From the NCBI RefSeq assembly GCF_004799755.1, contig NZ_SLUB01000029.1:1-52920 (forward strand): a stretch of 52,920 nt of DNA, written 5' to 3'. Below are positions 16,829-25,401 of the stretch, one piece after another. A program made the position numbers and the translations under genes. This DNA is from Bacillus timonensis (lineage in GTDB: Bacteria > Bacillota > Bacilli > Bacillales > Bacillaceae_L). Under the pieces are notes generated by a model. That model made no database searches, was not told the DNA's origin, and was given only the letters and a program-made list of their open reading frames with translations. Every line of letters starts with the position of its first letter. Within the stretch, counting starts at the first letter, position 1.

Positions 16829-17956
16829 TCAAACATACTTTTTCATCCCAATCGCACGGCCAGGGCGACATGGTGTAAGATCCAGTTCAATCTCTTCATC
16901 CTGAATCAACGAGGCTGCCAAACGACCAACATATGGACCCATTGTAAGCCCGGATGGTCCTAATCCAGTAGCAAGTAAAACTCCTTCGAGAGTGTCTACC
17001 GTTCCTAGAATTGGTAATATATCTGGTGCCATTGGGCGAAATCCGATTCGTACCTCTTCCAAAGTTCCATCTTCTAAACCTGGCGCAACTTCCAGAGCTT
17101 CTGTGAGTACCTCGTTCACCCCACCGGCAGTCAATCGATAATCAAACCCTGATCCAGTTTCTCTTGTTGCCCCTGCAACGATTTTACCAGCGTCAAATGG
17201 GACAATATAATGAGTGGACTGTGGGATAATAATTGGCCAATCAGAGGTATCCTGTCCAGCTAATTTTATATGAGCAATCTGACCACGCTGTGGACTAACG
17301 TTTAAATGGATACCTAATGGCTCCAATAATTTCGGAGCCCATGCCCCTGTAGTAATAAGTACTCGATCTGCAAAAATCGTTTTATTATCAACTGTCACAC
17401 CTATGACCTTCCTGTTCTCATGGACTAGTTCTGCTTCACCTTCGACAAACTCAGCACCGTTACGTTGTGCAGCACGTTTTAGGGCATCACGTAGTAAAGC
17501 GCCATCGACTCTTGCCCCTCCTGATACATACAAAGCTTCCAAGTTTTTGTTAAGTGGTGGGAAGAACTCTCGAGCCTGTTCTCCATTGAGACGAAGAATA
17601 TCACCTATTTCAGGTGCATCAACCCGTTTGTTTTTCACTCTCTCTTCCATTTCATCCAGCTTAACAGGGTCTCGGGATACGCATAATGCCCCTACTTTTT
17701 TATAGCCAACTTCATTTTCTCCTTCTTTTTGTAAGGCAGAAATTAAATCGGGATAAAAAAGAAAACTATTCTTAGCAAGGCTATACCAAGTTTCATTTTC
17801 TATCTCTTTCATCCAAGGACAAACAATCCCCGCTCCTGCAGAAGTTGCCTTACCTTCTTGTTTTTTATCAATCATGATGACATCCAGATTATTTTTAGCC
17901 AAGTGATAGGCGGCACTTGCCCCTACAATTCCTGTTCCGATTATAATGACTTTCAT
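16829..17956 (-). CDS. FAD-dependent D-amino-acid/glycine oxidase-like protein (DadA/ThiO family)
   Basis: A 375-residue flavoprotein. The dinucleotide-binding motif GTGIVGASAAYHLAKNNLDV starts at residue 7, followed by the acidic end MIDK. The middle and C-terminal DAO-fold blocks are ITTGAWAPKLLEPLG, VSPQRGQIAHIKL, VRIGFRPMAPDILPILG and LLATGLGPSGLTMGPYVG. The family oxidises amino-acid C-N bonds (glycine, sarcosine, D-amino acids). It has a GAGGGAGTG ribosome site and is flanked by terminators on both sides, so it is monocistronic, although a functionally similar dehydrogenase operon lies directly upstream. Substrate not predictable. Confidence 0.85.
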   Translation of the reverse strand: MKVIIIGTGIVGASAAYHLAKNNLDVIMIDKKQEGKATSAGAGIVCPWMKEIENETWYSLAKNSFLFYPDLISALQKEGENEVGYKKVGALCVSRDPVKLDEMEERVKNKRVDAPEIGDILRLNGEQAREFFPPLNKNLEALYVSGGARVDGALLRDALKRAAQRNGAEFVEGEAELVHENRKVIGVTVDNKTIFADRVLITTGAWAPKLLEPLGIHLNVSPQRGQIAHIKLAGQDTSDWPIIIPQSTHYIVPFDAGKIVAGATRETGSGFDYRLTAGGVNEVLTEALEVAPGLEDGTLEEVRIGFRPMAPDILPILGTVDTLEGVLLATGLGPSGLTMGPYVGRLAASLIQDEEIELDLTPCRPGRAIGMKKYV

Positions 17957-18011
17957 TTACTCACTCCCTCTATTTAATTCATACTATGTAAAAATATTTT
18001 AATTACTGTCT

Positions 18012-18058
18012 GAAACAAAAAAGGAAATAGAGTAGTATCACAACTCTATTCCCTTTTT
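18012..18058 (-). terminator. Terminator of the split amino-acid dehydrogenase operon
   Basis: The arms AAATAGAGT and ACTCTATT, extended by AAAAAGG/CCTTTTT, form a stem at about 18017-18058. On the minus strand it is followed by a T-rich tail. Confidence 0.85.
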
Positions 18059-18083
18059 GATTTTAGGATTCGCTAAACACATA

Positions 18084-19256
18084 TCAAGTTACAGGTATTT
18101 TAACAAAGCGGTCATAGCGTAATGGATCTACTGGAATGATCGTATTCTCTTTTTCCAAAATTAACTCCTCTACCAACTTTCCGGTGACAGTGGCTAAACT
18201 GATCCCATCCCCTTCATGTCCCGCAGCAATAAAAAATCCAGGTACTTTCTCAACTGCTGAGATAATTGGTAAATGGTCTTCTGTCCAAGGTCTAAAACCC
18301 GTATATGTTCGAATCATTTTAAAATCGTTTATTTTCGGGAAAAATCGGAGTGCCCTTTTGGCCATGGTTTCCACAACATTAATATCAACACTACCATCAT
18401 ATCCCACAAATTGACGACTACTACCCAATAAGAAGTTTTGACTTTCTGTAGGTTCTAACACTAATGCGACTCCATGTTCCTTTGTTTGTGGGTCGACTTG
18501 GCGTTCACGACCAAATTTATTCATCAAATAGCCAAACTCCATCACATTTCGCATCATAATGGGTTGCTGCCTTGCTCCTACTAGAATATGTCCTTTTCTT
18601 GGAATAATCGGTATCTCAATATCTAGCATTTTACCGATAAAAGGAGCCCATACACCAGCAGCATTCACTACTTTTTTTGCAATAATTGTTCCGTTAGTTG
18701 TTTCGATTTTAAAATCTTCTTGTTTTGAAATAGCCTTAACTTCTGAATGCGTGCGCAATTTCAGTCCAAATTGCTTAGCTTTTTCAATTAAGGAATAGCA
18801 AAATAAATATGGATTAATCAGTGAATCGGTTTCGCATTCCAATCCTCCTGGAATATCATCAGCAAAAAAAGGGGATTCCTGACGTATATCAGACGAATCT
18901 AGAACATTAAACTTCAATCCCGCTTTTCGCTGCGTTTCTACCCATTTCTTAGCAGCTTCCATTTCTTCTTCATTATCACAAACGAGAATACTTCCAAGTG
19001 CACGGAATTCAAATGCTATATCAAGTTCCTTATGCAGATCGACAATTAGCTCCTGACTCACCCATGACATTTGGCTATCAAAACCCGGATCCTTATCAAC
19101 GATTGTGACATTTCCATCACACCTGGAAGATGTGCCACTCACGAGATCCCCTTTTTCGATTAAGGTACAATCTATTCCAGCTTTTGAAACATAATACGCA
19201 ATTGCGCAACCAACAATTCCGCCTCCGATTATGGCTACCTCTGTACGATTACTCAT
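18084..19256 (-). CDS. FAD-dependent oxidoreductase, catalytic (DAO-fold) subunit of a multisubunit dehydrogenase
   Basis: A 390-residue DadA-like flavoprotein. GGGIVGCAIAYYVSKAG lies at residues 11-27. AAGVWAPFIGKML and IPRKGHILVG follow, and the C-terminal block TGFRPWTEDHLPIIS, AAGHEGDGISLATVTGKLV is typical of the HcnC/LhpB/OoxB-like catalytic subunits that oxidise D-hydroxyproline, opines or related imino/amino acids. It is the last gene of an operon with a pyridine-nucleotide-disulfide-type flavoprotein and two small [2Fe-2S] proteins, matching the composition of dye-linked dehydrogenases. A 54-bp gap separates it from the preceding gene. Substrate is unresolved. Confidence 0.85.
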   Translation of the reverse strand: MSNRTEVAIIGGGIVGCAIAYYVSKAGIDCTLIEKGDLVSGTSSRCDGNVTIVDKDPGFDSQMSWVSQELIVDLHKELDIAFEFRALGSILVCDNEEEMEAAKKWVETQRKAGLKFNVLDSSDIRQESPFFADDIPGGLECETDSLINPYLFCYSLIEKAKQFGLKLRTHSEVKAISKQEDFKIETTNGTIIAKKVVNAAGVWAPFIGKMLDIEIPIIPRKGHILVGARQQPIMMRNVMEFGYLMNKFGRERQVDPQTKEHGVALVLEPTESQNFLLGSSRQFVGYDGSVDINVVETMAKRALRFFPKINDFKMIRTYTGFRPWTEDHLPIISAVEKVPGFFIAAGHEGDGISLATVTGKLVEELILEKENTIIPVDPLRYDRFVKIPVT

Positions 19257-19310
19257 ATCTCGGACCTCCCCCTGTAGTTATTCCCCCAAGACAATCATCT
19301 TGGACAAAGT

Positions 19311-20525
19311 TCACATTACCTGATCATAGGCTTGAAAAGCTTTTTCTATTTTAGCTCGTCCCTCATTGATTCCGGGATGGAATTGAATAGCTGCGTCTCT
19401 CCTGGTCGCTTTCACCTTTTCCATTGCTTGGACCACTTTATCACTTATGTCAGCAACGTCCTTCAATTTTCGCTTAGCGATAGACAGTCCCGCGAGTGTT
19501 CCTTGTGCACCAGCGACTTTTGCACCTTCGATTCCTGTAATGTTTCCAGCGACAAATAAACCTTCAATCGGAGTTTCCATTTGTTCATTGTGAACAGGAA
19601 CATGTCCACCAAGTTCTTCAATATATTGGAATGGGCAACCGATAACAGAAGCAAGTTCTGCAAGTGGATAAAGTCCACCAGCTATACAAACAAAATCAAC
19701 ATCAATGGTTTCTTCACTGCCTTGTATGCGATCCCCATCTGGAGTAAGATTGCATAGCGTTACAGATTCCACTTGGTCGGTACCGTTTATTTGTACGATG
19801 GCTTTACGTATATGAATGGGCATCCCCCACATCTCCATACCATTTCTCGGATAAAATTTCACAGCTAAATCACGTACCCAAGTCGCTTTTGCAAATTTAC
19901 TTCCAAATCGCAGAAAGGCAGAGGGAGCAAGATGTGCTACACGGATTAATCCATCCATTACCTGCTTTGGATTCCCAGCTTGCTTCGTAACCGAATTTAT
20001 AGCGGGTAATACCATGCTATGGAGCTCAATTCCTGCTAATTGAAGTTCCCGTGCGATAGCTACTGACAAAACATTAATCCCCGCGATAATCCCTTTTTTC
20101 CCTACACGAACCCGCTGTACATTTGTCATGACTTGTGCTGCACCGATGGACATGACCCCAGGTAGAGTCCACCCTGGTATTGGGGCAGGGGTTTCTGCAG
20201 CACCAGTTGCAAGTAGTAAGTTTGATGCATTAAATCTACCTTTGTTTGTATGTACACAAAAGCCAGTACTTATTTTTTCAATATGGTGAACGGAAATGCT
20301 ACATCTTATATCAGTTTCTAATTCAGTTGCCCTTTGTAACAATTTTTTTGCCTCTTCCAATCCATTCCACCAATCTCCATTGGAGTCTTGATAAAGCTGG
20401 CCAAGTAATCTGCCACCTGGTTTCGGGTATTCATCTATGACCAGGACGTGCAAATCCCATTCGCGGCAAGCGATAGCTGCTGACAATCCTGCAGGACCCG
20501 CACCAATGACAATAGCATCATACAT
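19311..20525 (-). CDS. FAD/NAD(P)-binding oxidoreductase subunit (HcnB/LhpE-like, lacking the C-terminal Fe-S domain)
   Basis: A 404-residue protein with an N-terminal FAD motif VIGAGPAGLSAAIACREWDL, a second nucleotide-binding region around KKGIIAGINVLSVAIARELQ, and the late FAD motif GLFVAGNITGIEGAKVAGAQG. It resembles the alpha subunits of hydrogen cyanide synthase, opine oxidase and D-hydroxyproline dehydrogenase. Those usually end in a cysteine-rich BFD-like [2Fe-2S] domain; here it is missing and is encoded as a separate 87-residue protein two genes upstream. The ATG at 20525, after GGAGGAAGGTACAC, overlaps the previous gene by 8 nt; a longer upstream frame is rejected. Confidence 0.85.
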   Translation of the reverse strand: MYDAIVIGAGPAGLSAAIACREWDLHVLVIDEYPKPGGRLLGQLYQDSNGDWWNGLEEAKKLLQRATELETDIRCSISVHHIEKISTGFCVHTNKGRFNASNLLLATGAAETPAPIPGWTLPGVMSIGAAQVMTNVQRVRVGKKGIIAGINVLSVAIARELQLAGIELHSMVLPAINSVTKQAGNPKQVMDGLIRVAHLAPSAFLRFGSKFAKATWVRDLAVKFYPRNGMEMWGMPIHIRKAIVQINGTDQVESVTLCNLTPDGDRIQGSEETIDVDFVCIAGGLYPLAELASVIGCPFQYIEELGGHVPVHNEQMETPIEGLFVAGNITGIEGAKVAGAQGTLAGLSIAKRKLKDVADISDKVVQAMEKVKATRRDAAIQFHPGINEGRAKIEKAFQAYDQVM

Positions 20526-20925
20526 GTGTACCTTCCTCCTTGTGACTATTGCATTTTTTAGTGAATTCTTCATATGTACGAGGCAAATCATCTGCACTTG
20601 TTGTTTTCGCAAATGGGAGCGGCTGTATTTTTCCGCTTTCAATAATCATATTTTCCTTTAGCTCCGTCAAACAGGCGCGCACACCTGACATTTCATTGAC
20701 AGTCATACGACATTCAAAGCAATGGCCAATATTACAATAAATCCCACGTGGTGCCCCACTTTGTTCATGCACACGTAATAGACGAATACCGTTCGCAAGA
20801 AGTGCCGAAGCGATCGTATCTCCTTCAAATCCTTGGAGAACTTTTTGATCATATGTAAAAGTGATTGTTTTTTTGTTTTCTAAATCACCTAAAACAGGAT
20901 GCTTTATGATACGGTTTTGATTCAT
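20518..20925 (-). CDS. (2Fe-2S)-binding protein, HcnA/SoxX-like (Fer2_4)
   Basis: A 135-residue small ferredoxin-like subunit. ITFTYDQKVLQGFEGDTIAS and LLANGIRLLRVHEQSGAPRG lead to the cluster motif GIYCNIGHCFECRMTVNEMS and a distal Cys in GVRACLTEL, the Fer2_4 pattern. In related complexes this subunit relays electrons. Its ATG overlaps the stop of the upstream gene (ATGA), and its 3' end overlaps the next gene by 8 nt, indicating a tight operon and probably a stoichiometric complex. Confidence 0.88.
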   Translation of the reverse strand: MNQNRIIKHPVLGDLENKKTITFTYDQKVLQGFEGDTIASALLANGIRLLRVHEQSGAPRGIYCNIGHCFECRMTVNEMSGVRACLTELKENMIIESGKIQPLPFAKTTSADDLPRTYEEFTKKCNSHKEEGTHV

Positions 20926-21185
20926 GATTGACCTCCCAATGCTGAAAGCGATACTGGTCGGACGGGCGGTTTAATATTTAATGGAATTTCATTACCAGGC
21001 TTTTCCCCTTTTATCTCATGTAAAACGGCATCAACTGCAGAACGGCATACACGTCCGCCACAATACCCCATTCCCGCTCTCGTGCGCAATTTCACTTCAC
21101 GTGCAGAGCATTCATACTTCATAACTGTATTATTGATATCTTCTAACGTCACTTCTTCACATCTGCAAATAATCAGGTTATTCAT
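20922..21185 (-). CDS. Stand-alone BFD-like [2Fe-2S] protein
   Basis: An 87-residue protein starting MNNLIICRCEEVTLEDI, with CxC at C8/C10, then the second pair in GMGYCGGRVCRSAVDAVL. This is the BFD/Fer2_BFD arrangement normally fused to the C terminus of the larger flavoprotein subunit. The ATG at 21185 is placed after AGGAGGATTTCAAGCCA; a longer frame to 21233 would run through that site. First gene of the four-gene operon. Confidence 0.88.
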   Translation of the reverse strand: MNNLIICRCEEVTLEDINNTVMKYECSAREVKLRTRAGMGYCGGRVCRSAVDAVLHEIKGEKPGNEIPLNIKPPVRPVSLSALGGQS

Positions 21186-21303
21186 TGGCTTGAAATCCTC
21201 CTTTTCCCAAGTAGTGGTATGGTTGAAAATCATCTAGGGTTTGTCATCTAAGACCAGAATCCCCCATAAAAAAATCCGTAAAACAAGAATAAGCAGAAGA
21301 AAA

Positions 21304-21330
21304 GCAAGCGCTTTCTTCCACTCTATCATA
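21304..21330 (-). promoter_or_regulatory. Candidate promoter with cre-like box for the dehydrogenase operon
   Basis: On the minus strand a -10-like TATGAT (21325-21330) is followed after a few bases by AGAAAGCGCTTGCT (21304-21317), which agrees with the CcpA cre consensus at most defined positions. A cre just downstream of the -10 would act as a block by carbon catabolite repression. The rest of 21186-21460 shows no gene. Confidence 0.45.
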
Positions 21331-21459
21331 CTATGATTTAATAAAAATTAAACCCCTATATTCGTTTTAAAATCTTTATTAAACGTAAATAAGAAAAAGA
21401 AAGACACTCCCCATGTCAGGAATTGGTCGTTATCTTTACTTTCTCCGTTAACAAAGATG

Positions 21460-21488
21460 AAAACTAAAAAATCCCCACACTGTGAGGA
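21460..21488 (-). terminator. Terminator of the gentisate operon
   Basis: On the minus strand ATCCTCACA/TGTGGGGAT is a short stem with one mismatch (21470-21488), followed by TTTTTTAGTTTTC. It lies about 50 bp past the last gene. Confidence 0.8.
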
Positions 21489-21509
21489 TCTATGCTTTAC
21501 TATTCATTT

Positions 21510-21528
21510 GGGACGATGTACCTGTCCC
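21510..21528. repeat. Short GGGACAGG-type repeat
   Basis: GGGACGATGTACCTGTCCC sits between the stop codon of the monooxygenase gene and its terminator. It is a third, shorter copy of the elements at 6851 and 8574. Confidence 0.6.
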
Positions 21529-21538
21529 CTTGTCACAG

Positions 21539-22750
21539 TTAATTTACCTCTTCTAAAACTTTTTTGTATCCATGGTATTGATCAATGTACGTGTAATCCT
21601 TGTCTGTTCGATTTTCTAGAATCTTGTTGCGGAGCAAGGTTGTGATAGGATTCGTGGTATGGATAATTTCTCCCCAGTTTCTTGCACTTGTTTGCACATA
21701 GGCTGTGCGCGGTAGACGTTCTTTTTGATAGTCTAAAAACGCTTGATGAAAGTTATCACCGTGTTTTCTAACCATATCAGCTAGGTATCCAGCATCTTCT
21801 AATGCTTGACAAGCCCCTTGTGCCAGGTATTGAAGCATTGGATGGGCTGCATCCCCCATCAGGGTAATGTTACCTTGTGTCCAGTTTTCAATTGGATTAC
21901 GGTCATACATCGGCCATCTTCGTTGTCTTGAGATATACGAAATCGCCGTCTTCACTCGGTCACATGTATCCTTAAAGACCTCATCCATTTCTTCTGGAGT
22001 ACCCCACTGGTCGGTATGTTCTATTTCTTTTCGATACTGGTTACTCTTAAATACAACGACCTGGTTGTATAGTTCTCCACGTCTTACCGGATATTGGACA
22101 ACGTGCATGTTTGGCCCAATAAACATATACACATCTTCTGGGTCTCCTACATTTGCACTCGCTACTTCTTCCATCGGAATCGCTCCACGATAGGCTACAT
22201 ATTCAGAGCAAATAGGCTCATCGTCGACAAATAATTTACGTGTCTTTGACCAAATCCCATCTGCACCAATTACAGCTGAACCTGTAAAGGATTCTCCAGC
22301 TGCTGTAAATACTTCTACAGAATCACCATTATCAGCTGCCGTTTTGATTTCTTGATTTGTAAGAAGTTCGACCTTTGGATGGGCGACACATGCGTCAAGA
22401 AGAGCTTTTTGAAGGTCCGTCCGATGCAAGACAATATAAGGTGCACCATATCTTTCACGATAAACTTGATCGATGTCGAGTGCAGATAATTCTTTGCCTG
22501 TAAACGCATCCATTAATACCAAACGTTTTGGAAAAACGGCATTTTCGCTGATTTTATCCATTACTCCTAGTTTTTGAAGTACATTCGTTGCATTTGCAGC
22601 AAGCTGAATTCCAGCCCCTACTTCCCCAAATTCCGGAGCTTGTTCTAAAACTTTTACATATTTATCAGCTTGGGCAAGTCCAAGTGCTGTTGCCAACCCG
22701 CCTATTCCGCCACCTACTACGATTATTGGATGTTGTTTGCTGTTTGTCAT
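21539..22750 (-). CDS. FAD-dependent monooxygenase, probable 3-hydroxybenzoate 6-hydroxylase
   Basis: A 403-residue class A flavoprotein monooxygenase. The FAD motif GGGIGGLATALGLAQA is at residues 13-28, GADGIWSKTR is the DG motif, and GDAAHPMLQYLAQGACQALE is the GD motif. These place it with salicylate and 3-hydroxybenzoate 6-hydroxylases. Since gentisate dioxygenase and the later pathway enzymes precede it in the operon, conversion of 3-hydroxybenzoate to gentisate with NADH and O2 is the best assignment. Salicylate 5-hydroxylation would give the same product but usually uses a Rieske system. Last gene of the operon. Confidence 0.88.
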   Translation of the reverse strand: MTNSKQHPIIVVGGGIGGLATALGLAQADKYVKVLEQAPEFGEVGAGIQLAANATNVLQKLGVMDKISENAVFPKRLVLMDAFTGKELSALDIDQVYRERYGAPYIVLHRTDLQKALLDACVAHPKVELLTNQEIKTAADNGDSVEVFTAAGESFTGSAVIGADGIWSKTRKLFVDDEPICSEYVAYRGAIPMEEVASANVGDPEDVYMFIGPNMHVVQYPVRRGELYNQVVVFKSNQYRKEIEHTDQWGTPEEMDEVFKDTCDRVKTAISYISRQRRWPMYDRNPIENWTQGNITLMGDAAHPMLQYLAQGACQALEDAGYLADMVRKHGDNFHQAFLDYQKERLPRTAYVQTSARNWGEIIHTTNPITTLLRNKILENRTDKDYTYIDQYHGYKKVLEEVN

Positions 22751-22817
22751 ATTTGTCCTCTCCCCTCAAGTGAAATAGCTAGGGAAACAACAAGGCTGTT
22801 TCCCCTCTTTAATGTTC

Positions 22818-23930
22818 TTATCTAAAATCCGGTTTGAATTCTCCTGTAACTGTTTGATGTCCATTGTTTTTCTCATATTGTTCTTCTCTTTCTAATTCAA
22901 AGCGGTCCATAATTGGAAGATCATTAACCGAGAAGAGATATGAATCCTCTACAGAAACATGTTCATACCAAGCCCAGTTTGGAACAACGAAATAGTCGCC
23001 TGCTTTCCAATCAAAACGGACACCATTAATAATCGTATAGCCAGATCCTTTATATGCATGATAAATAGTCGAATGCGTATGACGAAGTGACTTTGTGTTG
23101 AATCCTTTTGGAAGGAACTGCATTCGTGTACCCATCGTTGGATTGGCTGACTTTCCAGTGGTTGGGTTAATATAGTCGACAGCAAAGCCATGGTTTGGAT
23201 TTGGATCAAATTCCATTAACCCTTTTATCGCATCAACGGTACGACTCCATTTATAGTTTGCGAGTGGTGCAACATCATATTTTTCATCGCCAACAGGCCG
23301 TACCATTCCGCCTCTATATCGTTTCTCTGAGAAGTTGTCAGGAACATTCGGCTGTTGTAAACCATCTGCATACGGCTCAAAGAAGGTACCACCGAGATTG
23401 TAAATCGTAGGAATATCTAACGCATCCATCCAGATCATACGTTTACTGCCAAGATGACCGTGCCCATGCCATAGATTTTTCGGCGTGATTAAGAAGTCTC
23501 CTTCTTCCATAAAGATTCGTTCACCTTGAACAATCGTATAAGCACCTTCCCCCTCTGTAATAAAACGAAGCGCACTTTGTGTATGGCGATGTGACGGTGC
23601 TTGTTCCCCAGGTAGAAGAAGCTGAACGGCAGCATATAAAGTTTGAGTCGTTGAAACATGTCCCCAAGGCTGACGGTAGGTTAACCCAGGGTTTTGAAAA
23701 TAGATCGCTCGTCTTTCCCCACCACGTTCTGGTGTAAAGATTTCTGCAGCTTCCATTAGCTTCTTTTCAAGCAATTCCCCTGTCCATAAATAAGCTTGTG
23801 CATGAGGTTCTGGGGTTTTATTCATTACTTCCGGAATGGCTTCCCATAATGGGCCAAGATTATACTGCTGAATATCTTTCGTAAAGTCCTTTACATCTTG
23901 GTCCTTCAGATAACTTGCTTTTTCAGCCAT
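22818..23930 (-). CDS. Gentisate 1,2-dioxygenase
   Basis: A 370-residue bicupin. The N-terminal cupin has the iron ligands in PSHRHTQSALRFITEGEG (H114, H116) and LWHGHGH (H155). The second cupin carries LRHTHSTIYHAYKGSGYTII. HRHxxxALRFxxEG is characteristic of gentisate dioxygenases, which cleave the ring between the carboxyl-bearing carbon and the neighbouring hydroxyl to give maleylpyruvate with Fe(II) and O2. Length is usual. It lies between the DinB-like gene and the monooxygenase gene. Confidence 0.93.
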   Translation of the reverse strand: MAEKASYLKDQDVKDFTKDIQQYNLGPLWEAIPEVMNKTPEPHAQAYLWTGELLEKKLMEAAEIFTPERGGERRAIYFQNPGLTYRQPWGHVSTTQTLYAAVQLLLPGEQAPSHRHTQSALRFITEGEGAYTIVQGERIFMEEGDFLITPKNLWHGHGHLGSKRMIWMDALDIPTIYNLGGTFFEPYADGLQQPNVPDNFSEKRYRGGMVRPVGDEKYDVAPLANYKWSRTVDAIKGLMEFDPNPNHGFAVDYINPTTGKSANPTMGTRMQFLPKGFNTKSLRHTHSTIYHAYKGSGYTIINGVRFDWKAGDYFVVPNWAWYEHVSVEDSYLFSVNDLPIMDRFELEREEQYEKNNGHQTVTGEFKPDFR

Positions 23931-23954
23931 ATTAAACCTCTCCTCTATTCATTT

Positions 23955-24452
23955 TTATTTTGAATTTTTACTACTTAACTTGGAAAGATTACGATTCATT
24001 TGACCTTCATGTTTGTTCACATGCTGATCAATCAAATGTTCAATAATAAATGACAGCGGTTTCGTTCCAAAGTTTGGATTTACACTTGTTGCTTCTGCCG
24101 AGAGCTGTTCTTCTGTTAAATGTTCAATTCCTGCTTGAACTGTTTGTTTAACCTTTTCAAGCTTCTTCACCATTTCAACCACAGAAATGGCATCAACCGT
24201 TTCAGGCTTTACCGCTTCTAAACGCCCCTCATGGAGATGGTTTCTCCCCCATTCTTTACCTGGTGTCTCGACTAGCAGCTTAATTTCTTCGATCCAATAG
24301 GGTAATGCTTCTACGATATGGGCCATGATTTGCATAATCGACCATTCATCGTTTGTTGGCTGCCAACGAATGGTTTCTTCCGATAAACCATTCACTGTTT
24401 CTATAATTCTATCAATCGATTCATTCACAGAAGTAATATTCTTTTGCGTCAT
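23955..24452 (-). CDS. DinB-fold protein, candidate thiol-dependent maleylpyruvate isomerase
   Basis: A 165-residue four-helix-bundle protein of the DinB superfamily. WSIMQIMAHIVEALPYW (H45) and IEHLIDQHVNKHEGQMNR (H144, H148) give the three-histidine metal site of the fold. It stands between gentisate dioxygenase and the FAH-family hydrolase, exactly where a maleylpyruvate isomerase belongs. In Corynebacterium that enzyme is a DinB-fold, mycothiol-dependent protein; Bacillus makes bacillithiol instead, so a bacillithiol-dependent isomerase is a reasonable inference. No GST- or zeta-class isomerase is present in the operon. Four nt separate it from the upstream gene. Confidence 0.7.
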   Translation of the reverse strand: MTQKNITSVNESIDRIIETVNGLSEETIRWQPTNDEWSIMQIMAHIVEALPYWIEEIKLLVETPGKEWGRNHLHEGRLEAVKPETVDAISVVEMVKKLEKVKQTVQAGIEHLTEEQLSAEATSVNPNFGTKPLSFIIEHLIDQHVNKHEGQMNRNLSKLSSKNSK

Positions 24453-24456
24453 GTTC

Positions 24457-25401
24457 CTACTCCTCCCTCGTTTTCCTTACTGTATTTTCTAACACGCCGA
24501 CTTGCTCAATTTCGACACGGACAACATCGCCGTCCTTCAACCAAACTTGAGGATCCATTGCTTGAACGACACCACCAGGAGTTCCCGTTATCACAAGATC
24601 ACCCGGCTCTAATGTTACTAATTGTGATAAAAAGGAAACTAAACGTTTTACAGTAAACACTTGGTTTGCTGTGTTTGTTCGTTGTCGTTCTTCACCATTA
24701 ACGGTTAAAACCATTTCCAAACATTGTGGATCTTTGATTTCATCTGCCGTCACTAACCATGGACCAAGTGGCAAACTTCCATCTACTGTTTTACCTTGAA
24801 GCCATTGCAGGGTGCGTCGTTGTATATCGCGATATGTCACATCATTTGCAACGGTATACCCTGCTACATAATCGAGAGCATCCTCTTCCGAAACATTTTT
24901 CGCACGCTTTCCGATGACAAATGCGAATTCAGCTTCATAATCTAGCTGTTCTGAAACCGGCTGGAACGGAATATCATCTTGTGGGCCAATAATGGTATTT
25001 GCAAACTTAGCAAACAACACTGGGTGTGTTGGAATTTGACGACCCATCTCCAAAATATGTTCACGGTAGTTATGTCCAACCGCAAAGATTTTCCCAGGTC
25101 TATTCAATGGTGCCTCGATTTTAACGTCTTCCTTATTAAATATGAGTTGATGTTTATATGTAGTTGGATTCTCTAATGCGAAATGAACGGCATTCTTAGC
25201 CATTTCAATGCTTTCTTTACCACCTTGTAAAAACGCTTCCATTTCTGACGGAACAAATGCCTCTGCAATTTCCTTAAAGCGATACTTTCCTTCACTTTGT
25301 AATTGGGCTTGATAAGCATAATTTAGATCGATGACTTTATTGTTGTCTGTCAGTGCTCCAATTCTTGTAAAACCGTTTGCCGTAAAAGTGATTAGTTTCA
25401 T
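24457..25401 (-). CDS. Fumarylacetoacetate-hydrolase-family protein, probable fumarylpyruvate hydrolase
   Basis: A 314-residue enzyme of the FAH superfamily. FAVGHNYREHILEMG opens the catalytic domain. The metal-binding acidic residues lie in LDYEAEFAFVIGKRAKNV, followed by VAGYTVANDVTYRDIQRR and the conserved PGDLVITGTPGGV. In the gentisate route it splits fumarylpyruvate into fumarate and pyruvate (or acts on maleylpyruvate directly). The ATG at 25401 follows GGGAGAATACA; a longer frame upstream lacks support. First gene of the operon, divergent from the IclR regulator. Confidence 0.88.
   Translation of the reverse strand: MKLITFTANGFTRIGALTDNNKVIDLNYAYQAQLQSEGKYRFKEIAEAFVPSEMEAFLQGGKESIEMAKNAVHFALENPTTYKHQLIFNKEDVKIEAPLNRPGKIFAVGHNYREHILEMGRQIPTHPVLFAKFANTIIGPQDDIPFQPVSEQLDYEAEFAFVIGKRAKNVSEEDALDYVAGYTVANDVTYRDIQRRTLQWLQGKTVDGSLPLGPWLVTADEIKDPQCLEMVLTVNGEERQRTNTANQVFTVKRLVSFLSQLVTLEPGDLVITGTPGGVVQAMDPQVWLKDGDVVRVEIEQVGVLENTVRKTREE

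Noticed and set aside
18084-21185. Hydrogen cyanide synthase (HcnABC)
   Set aside because: Composition is similar, but opine and D-hydroxyproline dehydrogenases share it; nothing in the sequence indicates glycine-to-cyanide chemistry.
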